Part shown: positions 27,097-36,809 of the stretch, one piece after another
How the letters are laid out: each line of letters opens with the position of its first letter
Position numbering within the stretch: position 1 is the first letter of the stretch
Assembly: GCF_000974785.1 (NCBI RefSeq)
Contig: NZ_BBWV01000001.1
Span: 1,240,001-1,304,000, forward strand
Reading direction: 5' to 3'
From: Flavihumibacter petaseus NBRC 106054
Lineage (GTDB): Bacteria > Bacteroidota > Bacteroidia > Chitinophagales > Chitinophagaceae
Length of the DNA stretch: 64,000 nt
Notes under the pieces: model-generated
What the model saw: the letters and a program-made list of their open reading frames with translations, nothing else
Database searches by the model: none
Told to the model about the DNA's origin: nothing
Made by a program: the position numbers and the translations under genes

Positions 27097-29913
27097 GTGG
27101 CCCCTCTCCGTTATCGCGCTTTAGTATTCACCATATTGCTGATCTGCGCGGGTATTGCCTTACAGGCGCAGACAAAAAACCAGGTAGTATCCGGCCGGGT
27201 GCTGGAAGCCGGCAACAACAACCCCGTTGTCGGGGCATCAGTAACTGCACAGGCAGAAGGCAGCACCTCCAAAACCGGCACGCATACCGATGTGGAAGGA
27301 AGGTTCTTTCTTTCGCTCGCTCCCAATAAGAAATATAGTATCACCATTACCAATATCGGCTTTGCTGCGAAAAAGGTAGATGACATTACTACGATACCAG
27401 GCGCAGACCCGGCACCACTTTCAATTAACCTCGAGAAGTCCAACGCCGAACTCTCTGCCGTAGTAGTTACCGCCAGTGCGAAGCGCGAGGCCATTTCTTC
27501 TCTCTATAGCGCACAGAAAAATGCTGCCTCCATCTCCGATGGCATCAGCGCAGAAGTGATCCGCAAGTCACCTGACCGCAATACCGGTGAAGTATTGAAA
27601 CGCGTGAGCGGTGCATCGGTGCAGGACAATAAATTTGTCATTATCCGTGGTCTCAGCGAGCGCTATAATGTATCAATGCTCAATAATTCTGTGCTGCCGA
27701 GCACGGAAGCCGATAAAAAGGCATTCTCCTTTGATATCATTCCTGCATCCGTTGTTGACAACCTGGTGATTTCCAAATCCGCGTCTCCTGACCTTCCGGG
27801 TGATTTTTCCGGCGGTGCGATCAGGATTACCACCAAAGACTATCCCAATAAGAAGATCAGTGAGTTATCCATTGGCATCAGTTTCAATTCGCTGACAACC
27901 GGAAAGAATTTTTATAATGGCTTTCCCAATGGATCATATGATAAGATTGGTTTCTTTGATGACTCCCGTCTTATACCCGGACCCTATTACAGGAATAAAT
28001 CAGGGTTCATCAACCAGTCCCCCGAGTACAAAAGAGAGGTGACCAAGATGTTTCCCAACAACTATGGGTCAGAAGCTGTTTCGAAAAGCATGCCCAATAT
28101 CGGCATCTCCTACACCGGCGGGAATACCAAAATTTTCAAGAGCGGTAACAAGCTGGGGTATATCTACAATGTTGGTTATGGTATCGGACGGGCCGTGGGT
28201 GATCGTGAGCGCAGCGAATACGATATCACACAACGTAACCTGTACAATTACAATACCACCAATTACGACCAGAAGAACAACCTGACCGGGCTGTTGAACC
28301 TTACCTATTCTTACCGGAAAAGCAAAATATCTTTCAAGAATCTCTTCAACAATACTTTCGTAAAGACACTGGGACTGCGTAATGGCGAAAACCTGGAAAA
28401 CGGCGAAGAATCTGTGTTCCAGGTGAAGAGCAGCAACAGCGAGGCAACGCAGAACGGAATCTTCAATATCGTGCTGGAAGGCTTGCACAAGGTAAGCGAT
28501 AACTTTACGCTGGACTGGAATGGCTCCTTCGCCTATACCTATCGTAACCAGCCTGACCAGCGCATCCTGGCTTATCGTACTCCCGACAATTCCAAAACCG
28601 ATTATTACCTGAAGCTCAGCAATGAGAACTCTCCGGAGATCCGGAATGCAGGTCGGGTATATTCTTTCCTGGGCGAATACATCTATGGCGCATCGGCCAA
28701 TGGCACGTATACTTTCAATATGTTCGGTGAAAACCAGAAGTTCAAATTCGGAACGATGAATTACTATCGTGACCGTACAGTGGAAGTGGACGCCCTGGGT
28801 TATGCCTCCCTCAACTTCACCGGGGTAACCATTGCTGAAACCAAGGAAACAACTTTCGACAATATTTTCTCCTCCGAGAATATTGACAAATACAATCTTA
28901 CTGTTGCCAACATCGGTACCAACTCCACCGACTATACTGCCAATGCGCTGTTGAATGCCGGGTACCTGATGCTGGACAATAAATTCAGTGAAAAACTCCG
29001 GTTGACCTGGGGTGCCCGTATCGAGAAATACAGGCAGGAACTCGTCACCAAGGGCCGGCAAAATATGGTATACGACAATACCGATGTATTGCCGTCACTG
29101 TTGCTTACTTATAGCCTGAACAACAAAACCAATCTCCGCCTGGGTGGATCGATGGCTGTGAATCGTCCTGAATTCCGCGAACTGGCTGACTATAGCGTAT
29201 TCGACTACGACAACAACCTGGTTATAAGGGGTAATCCGAATCTCGAGCGTTGCAGAAATACCAATGCCGACCTGCGCTACGAATGGTTTCCCGCCGCCGG
29301 AGAGATCATTTCTGCCAGCGTATTTTACAAGTATTTCCGCGATCCCATTGAGCAGACCAACAAGGGAAATGATGTGCTGACCTACGAAAACGCAGATCAC
29401 GCCACAGCGTATGGCGTTGAGGTGGAAGTAAGGAAGAAACTTGATTTCATCGGTGGCAACTTCTTCAGTGACCTGGCTTTTTATGCGAATGCCGCCTATA
29501 TCAAAGGAAGCGTTCAGTTTGGTGAAGTCAGCTATAACAATCCGATGCAGGGCCAGTCCCCCTACCTGATCAATGGCGGACTGAACTACTCACACAACGG
29601 GTTCTCCGTGAATGCACTGTACAACAGGATCGGCCCCAGGCTTCGTTTCCGGGCAACTGCGGGCGCTGCGCTGAATATCTTCGAACGCCCCCGCGATGTG
29701 GTGGATCTGCAGATCAGCAAGATGTTCCTCCGCAATCGCCTGGAGATCAAGCTGACCGTAAGCGATCTGCTCGCACAACCCTTTACCTGGTACTATAAAT
29801 ACGACCCGAATCCTTCTAACCTGAACTATATCGCTGGCGAAGACAGGATCATCAATTCGATCAAATACGGATCGACCACGACGCTGGCGCTTAAATACAT
29901 TTTCGGCAGATAA
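27097..29913 (+). CDS. TonB-dependent outer-membrane receptor with carboxypeptidase-regulatory-like domain
   Basis: 938 residues from a GTG start; no ATG is available before the signal peptide (RALVFTILLICAGIALQAQ). A carboxypeptidase-regulatory-like beta-sandwich occupies about residues 29-115 (VVSGRVLEAGNNNPVVGASV). The plug follows, with EVIRKSPDRNTGEVLKRVSG, IIRGLSERYN and GDFSGGAIRITTKD, then the beta-barrel ending in TLALKYIFGR with the terminal aromatic-x-Gly-Arg type strand. It imports a large or scarce ligand using TonB energy. It is not of the SusC type (no SusD partner), and instead is followed 29 bases later by a beta-helix lipoprotein. Ligand unknown. Confidence 0.85.
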   Translation: MAPLRYRALVFTILLICAGIALQAQTKNQVVSGRVLEAGNNNPVVGASVTAQAEGSTSKTGTHTDVEGRFFLSLAPNKKYSITITNIGFAAKKVDDITTIPGADPAPLSINLEKSNAELSAVVVTASAKREAISSLYSAQKNAASISDGISAEVIRKSPDRNTGEVLKRVSGASVQDNKFVIIRGLSERYNVSMLNNSVLPSTEADKKAFSFDIIPASVVDNLVISKSASPDLPGDFSGGAIRITTKDYPNKKISELSIGISFNSLTTGKNFYNGFPNGSYDKIGFFDDSRLIPGPYYRNKSGFINQSPEYKREVTKMFPNNYGSEAVSKSMPNIGISYTGGNTKIFKSGNKLGYIYNVGYGIGRAVGDRERSEYDITQRNLYNYNTTNYDQKNNLTGLLNLTYSYRKSKISFKNLFNNTFVKTLGLRNGENLENGEESVFQVKSSNSEATQNGIFNIVLEGLHKVSDNFTLDWNGSFAYTYRNQPDQRILAYRTPDNSKTDYYLKLSNENSPEIRNAGRVYSFLGEYIYGASANGTYTFNMFGENQKFKFGTMNYYRDRTVEVDALGYASLNFTGVTIAETKETTFDNIFSSENIDKYNLTVANIGTNSTDYTANALLNAGYLMLDNKFSEKLRLTWGARIEKYRQELVTKGRQNMVYDNTDVLPSLLLTYSLNNKTNLRLGGSMAVNRPEFRELADYSVFDYDNNLVIRGNPNLERCRNTNADLRYEWFPAAGEIISASVFYKYFRDPIEQTNKGNDVLTYENADHATAYGVEVEVRKKLDFIGGNFFSDLAFYANAAYIKGSVQFGEVSYNNPMQGQSPYLINGGLNYSHNGFSVNALYNRIGPRLRFRATAGAALNIFERPRDVVDLQISKMFLRNRLEIKLTVSDLLAQPFTWYYKYDPNPSNLNYIAGEDRIINSIKYGSTTTLALKYIFGR

Positions 29914-29942
29914 TAATTTTTCACATTCAAACCACTCAAATT

Positions 29943-31337
29943 ATGAAAAGGCTCTTTTCAAGGATGCTGGTGCTTACCTATATCGCGGGAGCAGTAGCAG
30001 GATGTTCCAAAAGCGATGACCAGCCGGATCCTACGCCCCCGACGCCTCCGGTGGACGACAAAACGCCCAGCATTCGTGGCGTGATCAGCGCTGACCAGCA
30101 CTGGACAAAAGACAAGACTTACAAACTCCGTGGCTATGTGTATGTAGCGAGCGGCGTTACCCTCACCATCGATGCCGGTACGAAGATCCTTTCCAGCAAA
30201 GACTCTGCAGGTGTACTCGTGATCTACCGCGGCGCGAAGATTCAGGCCGTAGGTACAGCTTCCGAGCCTATCGTGTTCACTTCAGCTGAAACTACACCTC
30301 AGCCAGGTGACCTGGGTGGTGTGATCATTGCGGGACAGGCAACAGGCAATGGCAACCACAGTGTAATTGAAGGTGGTGTAGATGCTGCCTACAGCGCTTT
30401 CGGCGGAAACAATGACGCAGACAACTCCGGTACACTGAAATATGTGCGGATCGAATATGCAGGTAAAGCGGTTAACCCCGGTGATGAAGTAAACGGCCTC
30501 AGCCTTTATGGCGTTGGTTCCGGCACGACCATCGATTATGTACAGGTAGTACGCGGACTGGATGATGCCTTCGAATTCTTCGGTGGTACCGTAAACTGTA
30601 AACACCTGATCGCTTACAATTGTGCTGATGACGATTTCGACATGGACGATGGCTACCGCGGGAAGATTCAGTTTGCTGTTTCCGTAAAAGATCCTGCCTT
30701 CACTGATGCAAAAGGAACAACCGGTGACGTGAGCAACAACTTTGAAGTGGATAACGTGAACCCCAGCAATGGATTCCTGCTGAGCCGCGCCCCTATCACC
30801 TTCCCGGTGTTGTCTAACTTCACCGCGATCGCTCCCAACAATGCAGCAAACACTTCTGCTGACTACGGCTGGCTGATGCGCTGGAGAAGAGGTGCCAAAT
30901 TCATCCTGGCTAACTCCATCGCTATCGGCGGACAGAAAGGCGGCATGCGTCTGCAGGAAGATTCCACGATCGCCTATTTCGTAAAAGGAACCAGCGCACT
31001 GTACAACAGCTTCCTGAATGCGACCAAGAATGTGGTAGATGTTGAGATCGGAAAAGTGATCAATGGTGGCATCACCTATGATGTTGCCTCTATCACTGCT
31101 CAACTGGAAGGACAATACAAAACAGAGATCACGGATGGCGCCAATGACGTGAACCTGAAAGATCCGTTCAACAACGCAGCACCGAACCTGCAGCCCAATG
31201 CAGGCTCACCTGCCCTGACCGGCGCGCTGTTCGATTTCGGCACCCTGAATGCTGACTTCTTCGAGAAAGTAAGTTATCGCGGCGCATTCGACGGCACCAC
31301 CGACTGGAGTACCGGCTGGGCTGTGTGGGGGAAATAA
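29943..31337 (+). CDS. Outer-membrane lipoprotein with beta-helix-like repeats, receptor partner
   Basis: 464 residues with a lipoprotein signal peptide; lipobox AVAGC with Cys21, then a Pro/Asp-rich linker (PDPTPPTPPVDD). The mature part has the strand-turn rhythm of a parallel beta-helix: VASGVTLTIDAGTKI, GAKIQAVGTASEPIVFTSAE, LKYVRIEYAG, IDYVQVVRGLDDAFEFFGG, CADDDFDMDDGYRG. The acidic DDDFDMDDG loop could bind metal. It is placed directly after the TonB-dependent receptor, and such receptor/lipoprotein pairs usually work as one uptake system with the lipoprotein as surface lid or ligand-binding partner. The ligand is not apparent. A long stem-loop follows. Confidence 0.75.
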   Translation: MKRLFSRMLVLTYIAGAVAGCSKSDDQPDPTPPTPPVDDKTPSIRGVISADQHWTKDKTYKLRGYVYVASGVTLTIDAGTKILSSKDSAGVLVIYRGAKIQAVGTASEPIVFTSAETTPQPGDLGGVIIAGQATGNGNHSVIEGGVDAAYSAFGGNNDADNSGTLKYVRIEYAGKAVNPGDEVNGLSLYGVGSGTTIDYVQVVRGLDDAFEFFGGTVNCKHLIAYNCADDDFDMDDGYRGKIQFAVSVKDPAFTDAKGTTGDVSNNFEVDNVNPSNGFLLSRAPITFPVLSNFTAIAPNNAANTSADYGWLMRWRRGAKFILANSIAIGGQKGGMRLQEDSTIAYFVKGTSALYNSFLNATKNVVDVEIGKVINGGITYDVASITAQLEGQYKTEITDGANDVNLKDPFNNAAPNLQPNAGSPALTGALFDFGTLNADFFEKVSYRGAFDGTTDWSTGWAVWGK

Positions 31338-31385
31338 ATTGAAACCGCCTAAAAGCACTAAAACTTTGCGACTAAGCAAATAGCA

Positions 31386-31432
31386 TTAAATGTAGACCGG
31401 CACGCCATGTGGGTGCCGGTCTACACATTTAA
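31386..31432 (+). terminator. Long stem-loop after the lipoprotein gene
   Basis: GTAGACCGGCAC (31392-31403) pairs perfectly with GTGCCGGTCTAC (31413-31424) around a 9-base loop, and TTAAAT/ATTTAA extends the stem after a 2-base bulge. There is no T run, only ATTTAAAAAG, so it may be a weak terminator or a 3'-end stabilising hairpin. Confidence 0.5.
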
Positions 31433-31843
31433 AAAGTGGTTGCATACAAAGAAAGCACATCAGATTCAAATACTAAACTAACAATCCTAAATATTCAAGC
31501 AAATATCGCAACTTGAAAGATAGCCAATCAAATGCATTGAAGAGCAGAAATTCTAGTACCAATCTAATAAGCTACACCCACAAAATAGGAACAAACTGAT
31601 AGAAATAAAAACGCACTATCAGTCGGAAACTCCTTAGTAAATATTGCGCTGCAAGCTTTTTAGTAGTTTAATAAGAATAGGTCTTAACAAATTAGAGCTA
31701 TTAAATCATAGATGATTATGATTTCCCACCGAAATACATAGAAATTCAAAAATAATATTAAAGTATTAATCCAATGTTATAGAACAACCGATTTCAAATT
31801 ACGCTGCTTAACAATCTTCACACTTCGCATATCATTCACCTAA
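31433..31843. other. AT-rich gene-free stretch
   Basis: About 410 bases of visibly AT-rich DNA without a convincing open frame, repeat or RNA gene. The low GC continues into the adjoining small gene and the tail of the RHS gene, and marks the border of the RHS island. Confidence 0.6.
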
Positions 31844-32302
31844 TCAAAATTTCAAAACCGAAAAGGTGCCATTAGAATTTCTTAAGGTTACTTCATTGCA
31901 TTCAATATCAACCAGCTTTGCTCCATTGAAATCGAGTTCCCAAAATTTCTGATATTGACCAATTTTAAACAATTTAACCTTCTGCTTTGCGATCATGTAG
32001 ATTCCAGGACTCTCTAGATTTGTTTTGTTAATTGCAGTAATCAGCAGATATTTTCTATTTACAATTTCATAAATACAAAGCTCATAATTCCCTTCAGGCA
32101 CAAACACTAAAGAATCGCTATGAAAGAGTTTGTTTTTGTCATCTATTCGTAATTCTAAAGATGGTATTACTAATCCTCTATTATGGATAGAATCAATATA
32201 GGCTCCTTCGTATTTAAAAAGTGGTAAAATTGTTTGTGACCTACATTTATACAAACTAAATGTTGTTAGTACAACTAATGTTAATATTAAACGGTATGTC
32301 AT
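31844..32302 (-). CDS. Small exported protein, candidate immunity protein of the RHS toxin
   Basis: 152 residues. The N-terminus (YRLILTLVVLTTFSLYKCRSQ) is a signal peptide; the cysteine in LYKC could act as a weak lipobox. The mature part is beta-rich and slightly basic, with no recognised domain. Its start codon overlaps the RHS stop codon by one base. The GC content is clearly lower than in the surrounding genome and similar to the RHS tail. In polymorphic toxin systems the gene directly after the toxin tail is normally its immunity gene, and a signal peptide fits a toxin that acts in the periplasm. The immunity role is inferred from position, export and base composition only. Confidence 0.5.
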   Translation of the reverse strand: MTYRLILTLVVLTTFSLYKCRSQTILPLFKYEGAYIDSIHNRGLVIPSLELRIDDKNKLFHSDSLVFVPEGNYELCIYEIVNRKYLLITAINKTNLESPGIYMIAKQKVKLFKIGQYQKFWELDFNGAKLVDIECNEVTLRNSNGTFSVLKF

Positions 32303-35300
32303 TACTTTAATTTCTTTTTAAAGTATGATGAGCCCCCTCCTATTCCCGTTTGCCCACCATATGAAGGAGGAAGCGCTTTTTCATACATTACTTGCCACCC
32401 TTTATACCAACCATTTTTGGTAAACACTTGGACTCCAGTTTTGTTTTTCAATAAAAAAGTAGCGTAGTGGCTGGTACCTCCCTTTTCAGACCCCTTTGAA
32501 GGAAGCTTCATTTTACGCTGTTCTACAGTATTGTTTGAATTTACATTGCCATCATTATCCAAATCTGTATTTGCATAACCGTTAGGCATGGCATAGCGGA
32601 CAATATCACCGGACTTCGGAGCTAATGTAGGATTAAAACCATTTAACAACCTAGTATCGGCATCAGTTGGCATGCCTATACCTCCGCGAATATTGACTTT
32701 TCCAGTTTCACCGAAATCTAATGACGTGCCCCAACAATTGGTTCCTTCCGTATATTGATAATTTAAAGCAGCATTTATTCCCTTAAATGAAAGTTGGCTA
32801 CCAAGTCCGCTAAGTTCAGTCCCTTCACCCCAATTTTTAGTTGGATCGAAATCTTGATTGTCCTCATCACCAGCTATGAAGAAATCTTTACGTAATTGCT
32901 CCATATCCAACCCCAATTGTTCGGATAAAGTTTGCAAATTGTCTCCCTCTTGGCCGACCAATGTCAGATAAAATTCTCCATTACTATTCTGCCTTATTTG
33001 AAATTCCCATTTGCCATCCGGGTCTACAAAAATCAAAGGATTATTAAACGCATACCTATAGGGAGACCAATCTGCAGCATCTTGTGAAAATATATCCTGC
33101 ACATGCCACCTTCCAATTTGCGGATCATACATCCTGGCACCATAGTCATACCACTCTAAGCCGCCGCCGTCACTAAACTCTTTGTCCTGTTTCTCTTTCC
33201 CGTTGTATTCGAATTTATTGTCCAACTTCCCTATTGCCCGGGAACTGATTCCCTCCATTGTCATTCCAAAGGGATAATAATGGGTTTCCTCTAGCAACGG
33301 CCCCGGCGTATGGGTTATTGCCAGGTTATCGAAATAGACATTGATATTACTTTCATTGCTCACGTACACATAGACGTATCCATTTTTTGCGATCACCCCG
33401 GTACCCAGGTTATGGGTATAGGCAGTATTGTTTGCACCAATAGCGCTTACACCACCAGAAATGTACTTGAACCTTTCGTCAAAGATCATGTAATTCAGGA
33501 AAGCCTTTGGCTTTCCCGTACCAGCATTGTTGCCATTAAGAAATGTATTCACCGCTGTCGTATTTCCTGAAATTCCTGATATTCCGGTCAAGTTTATTTT
33601 TGACGCAGCCATTGCACCCGGAGCCACCAGGTTTCCAAATATATCTGCCGCAGCAAGCGCGTATGGAACTGTTGGCGTTGTACCGCCTGTATTATAGAAA
33701 GATTTCGCAATCATGGATACCTGGTCTCCCGCCATTACTTTTAATACCATGCCAAGCCCGATATTCTGCCCGGTTACACCTCCGTGAACTTTATAGAATT
33801 TTTGTGCGAATTCAGTTGTAGAGGCGCCAACGGAAGTTACCGAAATCCGGCGGCTTTCATCAATCGTAAAGAATTTTCGCTCATTATCAACGGCGGCATC
33901 TTCAATTGTAGCTGAAGGGTAGCACTGTGCTTCATTCTGTTCAGTAACTACCGACCGCACATTTCCCAGGTGGTCTTTCAGGAAATAGTCATAAATAAAT
34001 CTTACCGGTTGAACAGGACAGGTTGCGGTGGTTGCCTGTTCCAGGCGGATCCGGCCTTCTTCATATCCCAAAAACAAGAGGCGATCGCTATAATTCATTG
34101 CAGGAACCAAATCGTACAATTTAGTTTCATAAACCGCTCCGTTCAAATACAGCGTCGTTGTTGTAATTTTTGTCGTTACTGAGCCAGTCGGCGTAGACAC
34201 TGACCCAGACAGTTCTTCGGTTATTTTCTTCAGCTTATTTCCAAGGTTATCATAAACATATTTAACACTACCCTTATTTGCGAGCAAATCATCAGTTATA
34301 TCCAATTGAATGGGCAGGTTCATATAATTGTAGGTGATCGTCTTGATCCTCTTGTTCAAATCCTTGGTAAGATTACCGTTATCGTCATAGGCATAGTCAT
34401 CGGTGCCGGTATTTTTGCTGTTATCAAAATCTGCCCGGCGGATGGCTTGGGCAGTACCGGCATCTGCTACATACTGTAACTTATTGCTGTAATTCGTCTG
34501 CTCGTAAGTGTAGGTAATATTATCCAGCTGAACACCTTCTGTTCCATTTGCCCATCCATTTTGCTTCATCAGCTTAATATTCCCATTGTAATCATAGGCG
34601 CTGTTGGCATCGGTTCCTGTAGTGCCTAGTGTTACCGAATAATCCTCACTGGTTGCGCCTGCAAATGCCGCCGACAGCAATCGGTTTACTTTGTCATACC
34701 CATAAGTATAAGAGCGTACCTGGCCATCACCTTTGCTCTTCCAGACAGACCCTTTGATATTTCCATTGTACAGGCCGGTTCCAAAATCTTTATCCGGTGC
34801 GGCTTTATCATAACCCAGTTCAAAGCCGAACCATTTGTTGGCCACTGACGCGCCTGCAGGCACAAAATCCTTGTTTACTGATAACAACCATCCGCGAATA
34901 TTATATTGATAGTCCTCAATAGACAAAGTAGCTCCCAATGTTTTTTTGGCCAGCTGCCCGGACCCACTGTACGTCATCTGGCTTACGGTTTTCCAGGCAG
35001 AATAAGCACCACCATTCACCTGTGGGTGTTTGGTCATCTTGTCTATATTGGTCACCCGCCAGAGATCATCATAACCATACCTTGTCCAGATTTCATGCTG
35101 CTGCGCACTACCGCCATTTTTTTGCATTACGGCCTGAATAGCAACTTTCCCGTTAAAACAATATATGGTTGTAGTAATATCCACCCCACCGGTAATATTA
35201 AGGGACTTCTGCTGGATCACCCTTCCGTCTTCGTCATAGATATAGGAAGTGTAGATGGCCGGAGCCGTCTTCTGCCAAACGCCAGTTACCTTCCCGATTA

Positions 35301-36780
35301 CTTGGGTAGATTGTACCGGAGTTTCAGGATAGCTCGCCAGGTTTCCGGAGGATAATGTTGAATTATAGGTCGAAGTAAACGTTGCAAAAGTTCCGTCCAG
35401 CATTGTTGTCCACTTATAGTCATCATAATAAGTGGCTGTCAGCACTGAGCTGACGACAGAACTGGGAAAAGTTGACACGAGCGTATACTGCGGCTGGTCG
35501 GTGGTCGACGTTAAAAAATACTCGTAACGGTTCATAGGGCTTCCCATTACTGACGCCTGAATTAGCGATTGTGTGGAAGAGCTGCTATAAATCCCTGTAA
35601 CAATTGGCCGGTTTAAAATATCAAACTTCGTATACAACCATTCATTGGCTGTCCGCCGGTTCCCATCCTGCACCAATACCAGCCGGTCCCACTTATCATA
35701 CACCATAGCAACATGTTTGGCACCTGGTATTTTCTTCAGGATCATCCGGCCTCTTGAATCGTATTCATATCGAAAGCAAAACTCATCCTTGATTTTTGTC
35801 ATGGTTGCTACGGAACTTGCGGGCCAGCTGTTGGAATTCATGAAATCAACGCCACGGGGCTGGATAACTACACGTAGCTGGTTAAAATCGTCATAAACGT
35901 AATAGGTGCACAACCAGTTGGCATGACTGGCACCAGTGCCGTTATCCACTGTAGTACCGATCTGAACTTTCTTCAATACTACCTGTCCGCTTTTGTTGGT
36001 AAACTCCACACTATAGTTTCCCTGCTCATCGATTGTAATTGTTTTATAGAGTTCACCAGCAGTATAGGCAACAGATGTAAACTCAGCAAAACCATCAACA
36101 ACCTGAGCACCCATGGTAAAATACCGTACAGCATCCGTGGTAGTATTGTTTGAATAACCTTTCATTACTCCCCTGCCCGCCTGCACCCAGTTTGTTCCTG
36201 CTGGCATTACCAGGGATGGACGATTCAGGGGCGAGTTCTCAAAGTCTGTTTTTCCATAGAACCAGGTTTCCGCCTGGTCCTTCAACGGACCGTTTGTATT
36301 GGAGGTACCATAATAAACCGCCTGTTGCTGGTAAGGATTGAGCTTAAGTGTACCATCTGCGATGTTGGTATACGTGCCGATTGTATTGGCAGCAAAGGGG
36401 AGATAGGCAAGATTCTCACGGCCATAAGTATCAAAATAGTGCGGTTGCACAACATCCACATACTGTCCTGCCACAGTGGCTGCCTTTTTCTGTACTTCCT
36501 GGAAAGGCCGGCCAAGGCCATCAAAGTAGGCAGTGGCGACTGCAACTTCCTTTGTCGTCTTACCACTTAGCGCTGCCTGGTCAGTTTGAGGGGATTGTGC
36601 TGTGGCTGCCTTAATTGAATTCGTCACAATCGTGCTGGCATAAGCTGCCGGCTGAACCTGGCCATAGGCTACTTGGAAAACACCAACAGACAACACTACA
36701 GATACAATAGTGAAAAGTCTACCAAAATGGCGGCTACGCATAGTCAATAAATTATTGGGAGAAGGTTGAATATTTTTCAT
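32302..36780 (-). CDS. RHS-repeat protein with LysM-like and papain-like cysteine hydrolase C-terminal tail
   Basis: 1492 residues from the ATG at 36780 (a TTG eight codons upstream is less likely). A signal peptide lies within the first 40 residues ([19 protein letters not shown]). The body has a DUF6443-like N-terminal part, then many RHS YDxxGN-type repeats ([24 protein letters not shown]). The RHS core follows: [33 protein letters not shown] and [17 protein letters not shown]. The last 235 residues (32305-33009) are variable. They show a LysM-like motif, [20 protein letters not shown], and then NCWGTS (Cys codon 32734-32736), [14 protein letters not shown] and TKNGW. That is the Cys, GDxV, His, Asn order of NlpC/P60-CHAP enzymes. 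A peptidoglycan-directed toxin is inferred. Confidence 0.75.
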   Translation of the reverse strand: MKNIQPSPNNLLTMRSRHFGRLFTIVSVVLSVGVFQVAYGQVQPAAYASTIVTNSIKAATAQSPQTDQAALSGKTTKEVAVATAYFDGLGRPFQEVQKKAATVAGQYVDVVQPHYFDTYGRENLAYLPFAANTIGTYTNIADGTLKLNPYQQQAVYYGTSNTNGPLKDQAETWFYGKTDFENSPLNRPSLVMPAGTNWVQAGRGVMKGYSNNTTTDAVRYFTMGAQVVDGFAEFTSVAYTAGELYKTITIDEQGNYSVEFTNKSGQVVLKKVQIGTTVDNGTGASHANWLCTYYVYDDFNQLRVVIQPRGVDFMNSNSWPASSVATMTKIKDEFCFRYEYDSRGRMILKKIPGAKHVAMVYDKWDRLVLVQDGNRRTANEWLYTKFDILNRPIVTGIYSSSSTQSLIQASVMGSPMNRYEYFLTSTTDQPQYTLVSTFPSSVVSSVLTATYYDDYKWTTMLDGTFATFTSTYNSTLSSGNLASYPETPVQSTQVIGKVTGVWQKTAPAIYTSYIYDEDGRVIQQKSLNITGGVDITTTIYCFNGKVAIQAVMQKNGGSAQQHEIWTRYGYDDLWRVTNIDKMTKHPQVNGGAYSAWKTVSQMTYSGSGQLAKKTLGATLSIEDYQYNIRGWLLSVNKDFVPAGASVANKWFGFELGYDKAAPDKDFGTGLYNGNIKGSVWKSKGDGQVRSYTYGYDKVNRLLSAAFAGATSEDYSVTLGTTGTDANSAYDYNGNIKLMKQNGWANGTEGVQLDNITYTYEQTNYSNKLQYVADAGTAQAIRRADFDNSKNTGTDDYAYDDNGNLTKDLNKRIKTITYNYMNLPIQLDITDDLLANKGSVKYVYDNLGNKLKKITEELSGSVSTPTGSVTTKITTTTLYLNGAVYETKLYDLVPAMNYSDRLLFLGYEEGRIRLEQATTATCPVQPVRFIYDYFLKDHLGNVRSVVTEQNEAQCYPSATIEDAAVDNERKFFTIDESRRISVTSVGASTTEFAQKFYKVHGGVTGQNIGLGMVLKVMAGDQVSMIAKSFYNTGGTTPTVPYALAAADIFGNLVAPGAMAASKINLTGISGISGNTTAVNTFLNGNNAGTGKPKAFLNYMIFDERFKYISGGVSAIGANNTAYTHNLGTGVIAKNGYVYVYVSNESNINVYFDNLAITHTPGPLLEETHYYPFGMTMEGISSRAIGKLDNKFEYNGKEKQDKEFSDGGGLEWYDYGARMYDPQIGRWHVQDIFSQDAADWSPYRYAFNNPLIFVDPDGKWEFQIRQNSNGEFYLTLVGQEGDNLQTLSEQLGLDMEQLRKDFFIAGDEDNQDFDPTKNWGEGTELSGLGSQLSFKGINAALNYQYTEGTNCWGTSLDFGETGKVNIRGGIGMPTDADTRLLNGFNPTLAPKSGDIVRYAMPNGYANTDLDNDGNVNSNNTVEQRKMKLPSKGSEKGGTSHYATFLLKNKTGVQVFTKNGWYKGWQVMYEKALPPSYGGQTGIGGGSSYFKKKLK

Positions 36781-36809
36781 TGGAGGGTTTATTTTACTGC
36801 TCAAACTAA

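Noticed and set aside
28069-29061. 330-codon minus-strand frame
   Set aside because: Opposite the TonB receptor barrel; frame openness is explained by codon bias of the real gene.
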